From: Exiguobacterium sp. AM39-5BH
Lineage (GTDB): Bacteria > Bacillota > Bacilli > Exiguobacteriales > Exiguobacteriaceae
DNA length: 64,000 bases
Direction: 5' to 3'
Assembly (NCBI RefSeq): GCF_003467445.1
Contig: NZ_QSGS01000001.1
Coordinates: 372,001 to 436,000, forward strand
In this document: positions 44,684-53,079 of the stretch, one piece after another
Numbering within the stretch: the stretch's first letter is position 1
How the letters are laid out: each line of letters opens with the position of its first letter
Position numbers and translations under genes: made by a program
The notes under the pieces: generated by a model
What the model was told of the DNA's origin: nothing
Seen by the model: only the letters and a program-made list of their open reading frames with translations
The model's database searches: none

Positions 44684-44739
44684 CGGTCGTCCTCCTCTCG
44701 TTTGATGGCGGTGACGAGTTCGTCGTAAGCAGGAGACAT
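44680..44739 (-). pseudogene. Probable tail of a DUF485 gene upstream of the symporter
   Basis: A residual frame ending PAYDELVTAIKREEDDR, whose TGA overlaps the symporter ATG (ATGA). In many bacteria a small two-helix DUF485 membrane protein is coupled in this way to the acetate symporter. Only about 19 codons of such a C-terminus remain and the membrane helices are gone. Identification is by context and coupling, not by a clear motif. Confidence 0.4.
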
Positions 44740-44776
44740 AATCAGTCGGCTACGATGAGTCGAGATCAAGAGTGAA

Positions 44777-44807
44777 CAAAAAGACGCCAGGCACATGTCC
44801 TGACGTC
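44777..44807 (-). terminator. Terminator of yneK
   Basis: On the minus strand GACGTCAGG / CCTGGCGTC (one mismatch) is followed by TTTTTG, six bases after the yneK stop. Confidence 0.8.
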
Positions 44808-44812
44808 TCGTC

Positions 44813-45244
44813 TCATTGTTGGAAGTAATGTTGATACACTTTCCAGTCGATTTGCTCTTCTTCAAGTGCCTTCTTTAAAAACTTATGATCCCGCTTCGGT
44901 GTCGCGGCGATATAGCCTTTGACGACGAGCTCGGTCGTCATTTCACGGGCCCGGGTCTCGAGGGCGAATTGTCCGATCTTACCGGCGATCTTGCGGATGG
45001 CGACGTCGCGGAACAGCTCTGGTACCGGCGTGACGAGGCGGTCGAGCAACGTTCGCGTCTCCGGTGTCCATAAGTGGCGCGTCTTGTCGATGTAGTCATC
45101 CTCGATGTCGAGGAGTGAGCGTCCATCTTCTTTTGGCATTCGTTTCAAAAATTTACGGAACATAAAGTAACCGCCGATCGACATTAACCCGATCATCACG
45201 AATCCCCAGAAGACAATGAAATACATCATCAAGTTTTCTGGCAT
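44813..45244 (-). CDS. yneK: DUF2621 family membrane protein YneK
   Basis: A 143-residue protein with one or two N-terminal membrane segments (about 5-28) and a cytosolic domain. GGYFMFRKFLKRMPKEDGRS, KTRHLWTPE and PELFRDVAIRKIAGKIGQFAL are the DUF2621 family blocks, and ATPKRDHKFLKK closes it. The function is unknown; in B. subtilis yneK follows ccdC on the same strand. Here it is inverted, with the symporter remnant in between. ACGGGGGAAA precedes the ATG. Confidence 0.87.
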   Translation of the reverse strand: MPENLMMYFIVFWGFVMIGLMSIGGYFMFRKFLKRMPKEDGRSLLDIEDDYIDKTRHLWTPETRTLLDRLVTPVPELFRDVAIRKIAGKIGQFALETRAREMTTELVVKGYIAATPKRDHKFLKKALEEEQIDWKVYQHYFQQ

Positions 45245-45347
45245 CGTCTTTCCCCCGTTCTGTCATTTCACAATCATTCAAGCTAAGTATACAAAAAAGG
45301 GGCGCGATACAAAAGCTACAGCTATCCGTTCCCTACTATAAAGATGG

Positions 45348-45367
45348 ACGAAACGGGCCGGTTTCGT
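45348..45367. repeat. Inverted repeat in the prfC upstream region
   Basis: ACGAAAC and GTTTCGT arms around a six-base GC-rich centre, about 70 bases before the prfC start. There is no T run, so it may be an operator for an unknown regulator. Confidence 0.4.
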
Positions 45368-45437
45368 TAGAATAGATAGCGTTGCAATGAGCAAGACATC
45401 GTATAAATCGTATTGTCCAGAAAGGAAAGAGCCATAC

Positions 45438-47032
45438 ATGAATCAATTAAAACAAGAAGTTGAGAAGCGTCGTATTTTCGGCATCATCTCGCACCCGGAT
45501 GCCGGTAAGACGACGCTGACGGAGAAGTTGCTCCTCCACGGGGGCGCCATCCGTGAGGCGGGGACGGTCAAAGCCCGCAAAAATTCCAAACATGCCAAGT
45601 CGGACTGGATGGAAATCGAGAAACAACGTGGAATCTCGGTCACCTCATCGGTCATGCAGTTCGTCTATCAAGACAAGGTCGTCTCGATCATGGACACGCC
45701 TGGTCACAACGATTTCGGGGAAGACACGTATCGCGTGTTGACGTCGGTCGACAGCGCCGTCATGGTCATCGATGCGGCCAAAGGAATCGAGACGCAGACG
45801 AAGAAACTGTTCCAAGTCTGTCGGATGCGGGGAATTCCAATCTTCACGTTCATGAACAAATTGGACCGCCAAGCGAGAGACCCGCTCGAACTTATGGAAG
45901 AGCTCGAAGAAGTGCTCGGCATGCCTTCGGTCGCCGTCACGTGGCCAATCGGGAGCGGGATGCAGTTCGAGGCGTGTACGACCGTCTGAAGAACGAGGTC
46001 CACTTGTTCCGCGGTGAGAAAGGGATGCTCACGTTGAACGAGGACGGTGTCAATGACCCGATTCTCGCCGACTATTTGACAGAAGAGAACTTGACGAACC
46101 TTCGAGATGAAATCGATCTTCTTGACGGTGCCGGCAATGAAATCGATGTCGACGCGATTCAGCACGGGAAACTGACTCCGGTCTTCTTCGGGACGGCCCT
46201 CGTCGACTTCGGCGTGACGTCGTTCTTGAACCATTACCTCGAGATGTCACCGGCCCCTGAGGCCCGCAAGTCGAACGTCGGTCCGATTGACCCGACATCA
46301 GAAGAGTTCAGCGGCTTCGTCTTCAAGATTCAAGCGAACATGAACCCGGCCCACCGTGACCGTATCGCTTTCGTCCGCATCTGTTCCGGCGTGTTCGAGC
46401 GCGGCATGGACGTCACGCTCACTCGGACTGGGAAGAAAATCAAGTTGAGCCAATCGACGCAGCTCATGGCCAACGACCGGGAGACGGTCAATCAGGCGTT
46501 CGCGGGGGACGTGATCGGGATTTACGATTCGGGCACGTACCAAATCGGCGACACGATTACGACATCGAAACAGAAAATCGCATTCGAGGCGTTGCCGACG
46601 TTCCCGCCTGAACTGTTCATGCGCGTCTCGCCGATCAACTCGCTCAAATCGAAGCATTTCCATAAAGGGGTGGAACAGCTCGCCCAAGAGGGTGCGATCC
46701 AAGTGTATCGTAACGAATACAACGAGATTTATCTCGGTGCGGTCGGTCAACTTCAATTCGAAGTGTTCGAGTATCGCTTGAACAATGAATACGGCGTCGA
46801 CATCCGCATGGAGTCGGTTTCGTACAGCGTCGCACGTTGGGTGAAGGACAAGGAATTGAAGGCGCTCAAGCCGTTCCAAGACTCTCGCAACATGCTTGTG
46901 ACGGATCGTTGGGAGCGTCCCGTGTTCTTGTTCGCCAACGAGTTCACGTTCGACCGCTTTAAAGAACGGTATGAAGATGAGCTCACGCTCGTCGACGCCC
47001 TCGACGTCAACGTCGAGATTGGCGCAGAATAA
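45438..47032 (+). CDS. prfC: Peptide chain release factor 3 (frame broken once)
   Basis: About 532 residues when repaired. RF3 is a translational GTPase that recycles RF1/RF2 after termination. G1 is [10 protein letters not shown] (18-27), G2 [10 protein letters not shown]3 DTPGHNDF and G4 NKLDR. Domain III ends in the typical [18 protein letters not shown]. The first frame stops at 45989, while the homologous [15 protein letters not shown] continues in another frame. One C missing at 45968 in TTC(C)GAGGCG repairs it. AAAGGAAAGAG precedes the ATG at 45438. It stands alone with its own terminator. Confidence 0.92.
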
Positions 47033-47040
47033 TGATGGAT

Positions 47041-47070
47041 GACGGCCCTTATCCGAGGCCGTCTTTTTTT
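47041..47070 (+). terminator. Terminator after prfC
   Basis: GACGGCC / GGCCGTC stem with a nine-base loop, then seven T residues. Confidence 0.88.
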
Positions 47071-47094
47071 GTTTCAGTGAGTCTTGCGCCATTG

Positions 47095-47109
47095 ATAAGT
47101 TTTACTTAT
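47095..47109. promoter_or_regulatory. CcpC-type operator upstream of acnA
   Basis: ATAAGTTTTACTTAT is a perfect ATAA-N7-TTAT dyad, the site recognised by the citrate-responsive LysR regulator CcpC at citB and citZ in B. subtilis. It lies 38 bases before the -35 element and about 134 bases before the start codon. An ATAA half-site near 47170 follows the -10. Confidence 0.65.
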
Positions 47110-47132
47110 GACTAATTTGTGACGGAATGTAT

Positions 47133-47161
47133 TTTACGTCACGCTATAGTTGTATTATGAT
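47133..47161 (+). promoter_or_regulatory. Candidate promoter of acnA
   Basis: TTTACG (47133-47138), a 17-bp spacer and TATGAT (47156-47161). An inverted repeat GTGACG/CGTCAC surrounds the -35 region. Confidence 0.55.
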
Positions 47162-47228
47162 AAACATGTGATAAGTAAGCGATTACGGCATGTGCCGAAG
47201 TCGCCGCTTTCAAAAAGGGGGATATCGC

Positions 47229-49942
47229 ATGGAACAGACGAACGTATTAGACGCTTTCAAATCTCGGACGCAGTTCGAGGTCAATGGACAAGCGTACGAT
47301 TATTACCGGCTTAAAAGCTTGAAGAAGAAGGGGTGACGGAACTTAGTCGACTTCCGTACTCGATTCGCGTATTGCTCGAATCTGTGCTTCGCCAACAGGA
47401 TGGCCGCGCCATCACGAAAGAACACGTCGAAAACTTGGCTAAATGGGGTACTGCCGAAGTTTCGAAAGACATCGATGTTCCGTTTAAACCAGCTCGCGTC
47501 GTCCTTCAGGACTTTACGGGTGTTCCGACGGTCGTTGACCTCGCCTCTCTTCGCAAGGCGATGGCTGACCTTGGTGGAGACCCGAACGAAATCAACCCAG
47601 AAATCCCGGTCGACCTCGTCGTCGACCACTCGGTCCAAGTCGATGCGTACGGATTTGCCGGCGCACTCATGAAAAACATGGACATCGAGTTCGAGCGCAA
47701 CGAAGAGCGTTACAAATTCTTGCGTTGGGCGCAGACGGCGTTCGACAACTATCGTGCCGTCCCGCCTGCGACAGGGATCGTCCACCAAGTCAACTTGGAG
47801 TACTTGGCGTCGGTCGTCCTTGAGAAGAATGATGGGACGGGCAATGTCGCCTACCCAGATTCGCTCGTCGGAACTGACTCGCACACGACAATGATCAACG
47901 GTCTCGGCGTCCTCGGTTGGGGTGTCGGTGGAATCGAAGCCGAAGCGAGCATGCTCGGACAACCATCTTATTTCCCGGTACCAGACGTCGTCGGCGTCAA
48001 AATCATCGGTGAAGTCAATCCGGGAGTCACAGCGACAGACGTCGCGCTCGTCGTCACCGAGATGCTCCGTAACGAGAAAGTCGTCGGCAAGTTCGTCGAG
48101 TTCTTCGGCCCATCGCTTCACACAATGCCGCTCTCAGACCGGGCAACGATCGCCAACATGGCACCTGAGTACGGTGCGACTTGTGGTTTCTTCCCAGTCG
48201 ATACGGAAACACTCAACTACATGCGCACGACAGGTCGCCCAGAAGAATTGATCGACCTCGTCGAAGCCTACTCGAAAGCGAACGACTTGTTCTATACACC
48301 GGATCAAGCGGACCCGTCGTTCACAAAGACGCTCACGCTCGACTTGTCGAAAGTAGAGCCGTCGCTTGCTGGACCGAAACGTCCACAAGACCGGATCAAC
48401 TTATCAGACCTTCAGTCGGCATTCGTCAATAGTGTGACGGCACCAGCCGGACACAGCGGCTTCGGTCTTGAAAAAGCTGAGCTTGGGAAGACGGCAACAG
48501 TCAACTATACAGACGGCGCTGTCGACATGCGCACCGGTGATGTGGCGATCGCAGCCATCACGAGCTGTACGAACACGTCAAACCCGTACGTCATGGTCGG
48601 AGCAGGTCTTGTCGCGAAGAAAGCCGTCGAACGCGGTCTCACGGTTCCGAAATTCGTGAAGACGTCGCTCGCACCGGGCTCGAAAGTCGTTACCGACTAC
48701 CTTGACAAAGCCGGTCTCACGCCATACCTCGACCAACTCGGTTTCAACACTGTCGGTTACGGCTGTACGACATGTATCGGAAACTCGGGTCCACTCGACC
48801 GTGAAGTCGAAGAAGCGATTACGTCGAACGATTTGCTCGTCTCGTCGGTCCTCTCGGGGAACCGTAACTTCGAAGGTCGCGTACACCCACTCGTAAAAGC
48901 GAACTTCTTGGCGTCACCGCCACTCGTCGTCGCGTACGCACTCGCAGGGTCGGTCAACTTCGATATCATGAATGAGTCGTTCGGAACGGACAAAGATGGC
49001 AATGAAGTCTTCTTTAAAGATATTTGGCCATCAAACGATGAAATCAAAATGGTCGTACAAGACGTCGTCTCTCCGGAAGCGTTCCGCAAAGAGTATGATA
49101 CGGTCTTCACGGGCAATGAACGTTGGAATGCCCTCGACGTGCCAGAAGGCAACTTGTATGACTTCTCAGACGACTCGACGTATATTCAAAACCCACCGTT
49201 CTTCGAAAACCTCGAGCCAGAGGCTGGAGAAGTCCATGCGTTGAACGGCCTCCGCGTCATCGGGAAGTTTGCCGACTCGGTCACGACCGACCACATCTCA
49301 CCAGCCGGTGCATTCTCGAAGACGACACCAGCTGGACAGTACCTTCAGTCGAAGGGCGTCGCACCGCTCGACTTCAACTCGTACGGCTCACGTCGTGGGA
49401 ACCACGAAGTCATGATGCGCGGTACGTTCGCGAACATTCGCATCCGTAACCAAGTCGCACCAGGCACTGAAGGCGGCTTCACAACGTACTGGCCGACTGG
49501 CGAAATCATGCCGATGTATGATGCAGCCATGAAGTACAAAGAGCAAGGCACAGGCCTCGTCGTCTTCGCAGGAAACGACTACGGTATGGGCTCGTCGCGT
49601 GACTGGGCAGCCAAAGGAACGAATCTTCTCGGCATCCGTGCCGTCATCGCACAGAGCTTCGAACGGATTCACCGCTCAAACCTCGTCATGATGGGTGTCT
49701 TGCCACTCCAGTTCATGGACGGGGAGTCAGCAGATTCGCTCGGACTTACAGGCGAAGAGGCGATCGACATCCAAGTCGATGAGTCGGTCCGCCCGCGTGA
49801 TATCCTGAACGTCAAAGCAACGCATGAGAACGGAACCGTGACCGAGTTCAAAGTCGTCGCTCGCTTCGATTCTGAAGTCGAGATTGATTACTACCGTCAC
49901 GGTGGAATCTTACAGATGGTTCTCCGTAACAAATTGAAGTAA
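47229..49942 (+). CDS. acnA: Aconitate hydratase AcnA (CitB) (frame broken once)
   Basis: About 904 residues when repaired. The [4Fe-4S] enzyme interconverts citrate and isocitrate and, without its cluster, binds RNA. Cluster cysteines are visible in [12 protein letters not shown] and [37 protein letters not shown] is present (two adjoining blocks), and the C-terminal domain has [16 protein letters not shown]. The ATG at 47229 follows AGGGGG; its frame ends at 47336 after [11 protein letters not shown]. One G missing at 47321 (CTTG(G)AAG) restores [17 protein letters not shown] CcpC-type dyad precedes the promoter and a terminator follows. Confidence 0.95.
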
Positions 49943-49950
49943 GCAAGATG

Positions 49951-49980
49951 ACCTTCCTTTGCAAAAAGGAAGGTTTTTTT
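49951..49980 (+). terminator. Terminator after acnA
   Basis: A perfect 10-bp stem (ACCTTCCTTT / AAAGGAAGGT) with loop GCAA and seven T residues. Confidence 0.92.
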
Positions 49981-50048
49981 ATGAATGTGCGAATATGAGG
50001 TGAGAGGAAGACTCTTATCGGGAACAGGATGGGGAGAGGGGGGAGTAT

Positions 50049-50537
50049 ATGGAACGACAGGCGAAATCTGAAAAGAACTGGTGGCAACGACTAACGCAAA
50101 AAGAGGAAGTGACGGAGCAAGAAATCGACCTCACGCTTCCACAGTTGCGTGAAGCGATCCATGAATATGAGCAGACGTTACCGAAAGGCGTCAATCGCAC
50201 CGTATTGCTCAATGAGACGCAAGAAATCAATATGGCTCGACTAAAAAAATATTTGCCCGGAAAACCGAGACAGCGGTTTTATATGTCAAAAGAGACGTTC
50301 CATATCGTCCCTGAAGACGAGAAGGAATTGGTGTATGAGATGGATCAGGTGCAACGGGCGCTCGATTTATATTTTGATCAAGAAAAAAAAATACCGTTTC
50401 GACAGTTTCAACAGACATTGCAATTAGATTTGACTCGATTACGTGAGGGCGGCTACTTGAAAGTATTGCCGAAACGGCCCTATTACGTCGTTGACGAGAC
50501 GTTAATCGTATCATTAGAACCGAAACCGCCAGAGTGA
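50049..50537 (+). CDS. DUF3939-like protein
   Basis: A 162-residue soluble protein, probably of the DUF3939 family found in Bacilli. LPQLREAIHEYEQTLPKGVNRT and RQRFYMSKETFHIVPE are the blocks on which I base this. There are no membrane segments and no catalytic motif, and the N-terminus is basic and aromatic (KSEKNWWQRL), which may make it surface-active. The function is unknown. GAGAGGGGGGAG stands before the ATG. The TGA stop lies inside the terminator hairpin. It is a single-gene unit between acnA and the BCCT transporter. Confidence 0.65.
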   Translation: MERQAKSEKNWWQRLTQKEEVTEQEIDLTLPQLREAIHEYEQTLPKGVNRTVLLNETQEINMARLKKYLPGKPRQRFYMSKETFHIVPEDEKELVYEMDQVQRALDLYFDQEKKIPFRQFQQTLQLDLTRLREGGYLKVLPKRPYYVVDETLIVSLEPKPPE

Positions 50538-50561
50538 CGATACGCCATCGTCACTTTTTTT
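50533..50561 (+). terminator. Terminator overlapping the end of the DUF3939-like gene
   Basis: AGTGACGAT / ATCGTCACT stem with loop ACGCC and a T run; the left arm contains the stop codon. Confidence 0.9.
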
Positions 50562-50598
50562 GACTTGTCCACGCACGTACATCTCAAGGTTGAGTCGG

Positions 50599-50625
50599 GT
50601 TTATGAACTATGTTACGGTGGGAAA
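50599..50625 (+). promoter_or_regulatory. SigmaB-like promoter before the BCCT gene
   Basis: GTTTAT, a 15-bp spacer and GGGAAA resemble the general-stress consensus GTTTAA-N12-15-GGGWAT. Osmoprotectant uptake genes of B. subtilis (opuE, opuD) are known to have SigmaB promoters. No good SigmaA promoter is evident nearby. Confidence 0.45.
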
Positions 50626-50665
50626 CGTATATGAAAATAAGAAAAAATTAAATAGGAGTGAGATT

Positions 50666-52234
50666 ATGGAAAGGAATCGTAAAGTGACGACCGTGTTTCT
50701 CGTTTCAGCCATCATTACGGTCTTATTCACGATGTGGGGTGTCGTCCCAGAGAGTATCCTCGGTAACGCCAGTCTGTTGAACGTGACAACGAAACTACAG
50801 GATTGGCTCTCGAACGGCTTCGGCTGGTTCTATTTACTCAGTGCGACCGGAATTCTACTCGTCGCCATTTTCTTGATTTTTTCGCGGTTCGGTTCGATTC
50901 GGCTTGGTAAAGATACCGATCGTCCCGAGTTTGGCTATTTATCCTGGTTCGCCATGTTGTTCAGCGCCGGGATGGGTATTGGTCTCGTCTTTTGGGGGGC
51001 AGCGGAACCTTTATCTCATTTTTACGCCCCACCATTTGAGTCTGGCACCCCTGAGGGCGATGCCCGTACCGCCATGCGCTACTCGTTCTTCCACTGGGGG
51101 CTACATCCATGGGCGATTTACGCGATGATTGCGCTCGCCATCGCCTATTCGACGTTTAGAAAAGGTCGTCCTGCGACGATTGGCGAAACAATTGGAGCAC
51201 TCGTCAATGATCGTTATGAGCGAACAGTCAAACAGACAGTCGACGTGTTAGCCATTATCGCGACAGCTTTTGGTGTGGCGACCTCACTCGGTTTCGGGGC
51301 CCAGCAAATCGCAGGCGGTATTCACTTCTTGATTCCAAACGTACCAAATGCCTTCTCGACCCAATTGATCATCATCGCCGTCGTCACAGTGCTCTATATG
51401 ATCAGTGCCACGACAGGGATTGAGAAAGGGATTCGTATCTTAAGCAACACGAATATCTTCCTAGCCGTCGTGCTACTCGTGGCGACGCTCATGGTCGGAC
51501 CGAGCGCATTCATTCTCGATTTATTCACGCAAACGATTGGGACATACTTGCAACAATTACCAACGATGAGTTTCCGTACCGCTGCCTTTGAACCGGTGGA
51601 ACGTGAATGGATTAATAGCTGGACGATTTTCTATTGGGCGTGGTGGATTTCATGGTCACCGTTCGTGGGCACGTTCATCGCCCGTGTCTCGAAAGGACGT
51701 ACGATTCGTGAGTTCATCATCGGCATTCTGCTCGTACCAACTTCGTTTGGCCTACTCTGGTTTTCTGTGTTCGGCGGTGCTGCTATCTGGGCCGATTTGT
51801 TCGGTGGGGCAGCTTTGATTGACACAGTCAATGAGATTGGGACCGAGGTCGGATTGTTCGCTTTGTTCGACACGTTCGGAAGCATGGGACCGATTTTAAG
51901 CATCGTCGCCATCTTCTTGGTCTCCGTTTTCTTCATCACGTCTGCAGACTCGGCGACATACGTGCTCGGCATGTTGTCGACAAACGGTAAACTCGTGCCG
52001 CCGATGCGAATCAAGATCATCTGGGGCTTCATTCAGTCATCCATCGCGGCCGTGCTCTTATACGTCGGTGGACTCGGAGCGTTACAAGCCGTCGCCATCC
52101 TCGTCGCGTTCCCATTCATCTTCGTGTTAATTCTGATGATTGTCGCTTTGTTCAAGGATCTGTCTGAGGAACCTGATGAACGGGACAAGTTTATCGAAGC
52201 GTATAAGCGTGAAGAAGATAATAAGCTCGGATAA
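50666..52234 (+). CDS. BCCT family transporter, probable glycine betaine/carnitine/choline uptake (OpuD-like)
   Basis: A 522-residue secondary transporter with 12 predicted helices. The glycine-rich stretch of helix 3 reads SAGMGIGLVFWGAAEPLSHF (the GMGIG form typical of sodium-coupled glycine betaine carriers). The family signature WAWWISWSPFVGTFIARVS lies in helix 8. The C-terminal tail is charged (SEEPDERDKF...YKREEDNK), as in osmosensing BCCT proteins. Likely substrates are glycine betaine or related osmoprotectants. TAGGAGTGAG precedes the ATG at 50666; an in-frame ATG at 50603 lies inside the candidate promoter and is unlikely. Confidence 0.88.
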   Translation: MERNRKVTTVFLVSAIITVLFTMWGVVPESILGNASLLNVTTKLQDWLSNGFGWFYLLSATGILLVAIFLIFSRFGSIRLGKDTDRPEFGYLSWFAMLFSAGMGIGLVFWGAAEPLSHFYAPPFESGTPEGDARTAMRYSFFHWGLHPWAIYAMIALAIAYSTFRKGRPATIGETIGALVNDRYERTVKQTVDVLAIIATAFGVATSLGFGAQQIAGGIHFLIPNVPNAFSTQLIIIAVVTVLYMISATTGIEKGIRILSNTNIFLAVVLLVATLMVGPSAFILDLFTQTIGTYLQQLPTMSFRTAAFEPVEREWINSWTIFYWAWWISWSPFVGTFIARVSKGRTIREFIIGILLVPTSFGLLWFSVFGGAAIWADLFGGAALIDTVNEIGTEVGLFALFDTFGSMGPILSIVAIFLVSVFFITSADSATYVLGMLSTNGKLVPPMRIKIIWGFIQSSIAAVLLYVGGLGALQAVAILVAFPFIFVLILMIVALFKDLSEEPDERDKFIEAYKREEDNKLG

Positions 52235-52240
52235 AGTGAA

Positions 52241-52267
52241 AGGGGTCTCAACCGAGACTCTTTTTTT
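52241..52267 (+). terminator. Terminator after the BCCT gene
   Basis: GGGTCTC / GAGACTC(T) stem with loop AACC followed by seven T residues. Confidence 0.85.
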
Positions 52268-52338
52268 GATTGTAAATGTTTTGCATGAATCTCTCGCTAG
52301 TGTAGGATAGTAAGTGAAGAAGATTGGGAGGGCATTTT

Positions 52339-53022
52339 ATGAAACAACATGTTAAAAAGCGATTGAGCTGGGTGATTTTTGCTGGAATTCTCATTGTCGG
52401 CGCCCTACTAGCTTATAACTTTTATTCAATCATGAACTTGAATGATGACGATGGCCGTGTCAATCGTGCCGAACCGTTCTATACATCCGTTGTAATCGGA
52501 TATGAAGAAAAAAAATTACCGGAAAACGGTGAAACGTTGGAAGTTCGTAAATATGAAGTAACATACGATGAAGACGGTCACTTTGTATCCAAGGTCGTAG
52601 ACGGTCCCAATGTCGGTGCTCGTGCCGAATGGGACGGAACCGTCTATCGCGAATTCAATCCGGACGGTGAAGAGACGAACAGTCAAGAGACAAGTTCCGG
52701 CGCCGTTGCTCCACACCCGTTCTTGTCACGAGCAACGAATGAACAGATTCGTAAATGGCTCGATGACGAGACACTCGGTTCGAGCGAAGGGGACGTCGAT
52801 ATCATTGGACGGACGGCACAGGCGTTCGTCAAGAAAGAATCTCCCGAGGCCGTACCAGCAGAATGGGTCGAAAAATATCCATCGATTTTCAGTGAAGATG
52901 AGAATGAAGAGGCCGTGACGTATTACGTCGATGCGAATGAACGGATTTTACTTGCAGCCGAATCGCGCAACAACGGGAAGTTGTTCCATTCGATTCGGAT
53001 GACTTCTTTTGAATCACGATAA
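52339..53022 (+). CDS. Single-pass membrane-anchored protein of unknown function
   Basis: A 227-residue protein I do not recognise. A basic N-terminus (KQHVKKRL) is followed by one membrane helix (about 12-34). The remaining 190 residues are polar and acidic and are expected to lie outside the membrane (N-in). The segment after the helix (RAEPFYTSVVIGYEEKKLP) and DEDGHFVSKVVDGP suggest beta-rich structure. There is no lipobox, catalytic motif or known repeat. GGGAGGGC precedes the ATG at 52339. It is 57 bases upstream of the tandem AAA+ gene and co-directional, so the two may form a unit. Confidence 0.7.
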   Translation: MKQHVKKRLSWVIFAGILIVGALLAYNFYSIMNLNDDDGRVNRAEPFYTSVVIGYEEKKLPENGETLEVRKYEVTYDEDGHFVSKVVDGPNVGARAEWDGTVYREFNPDGEETNSQETSSGAVAPHPFLSRATNEQIRKWLDDETLGSSEGDVDIIGRTAQAFVKKESPEAVPAEWVEKYPSIFSEDENEEAVTYYVDANERILLAAESRNNGKLFHSIRMTSFESR

Positions 53023-53079
53023 TCCGGCGAGGAGCAGACTGAGACGTCGGCTCCTTTGTCGTCCATAAAGGAGAATACT

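Noticed and set aside
46298..47092. A 264-codon open frame on the minus strand opposite prfC
   Set aside because: Antisense to the conserved C-terminal part of RF3 and crosses its terminator; no start signal.
47303..48121. A 272-codon open frame on the minus strand opposite acnA
   Set aside because: Composition is that of an antisense shadow and it lies entirely within aconitase; it also runs through the broken start region.
50603..50665. An earlier start for the BCCT transporter at 50603
   Set aside because: The added residues have no ribosome site and overlap the promoter candidate; TAGGAGTGAG precedes the ATG at 50666.
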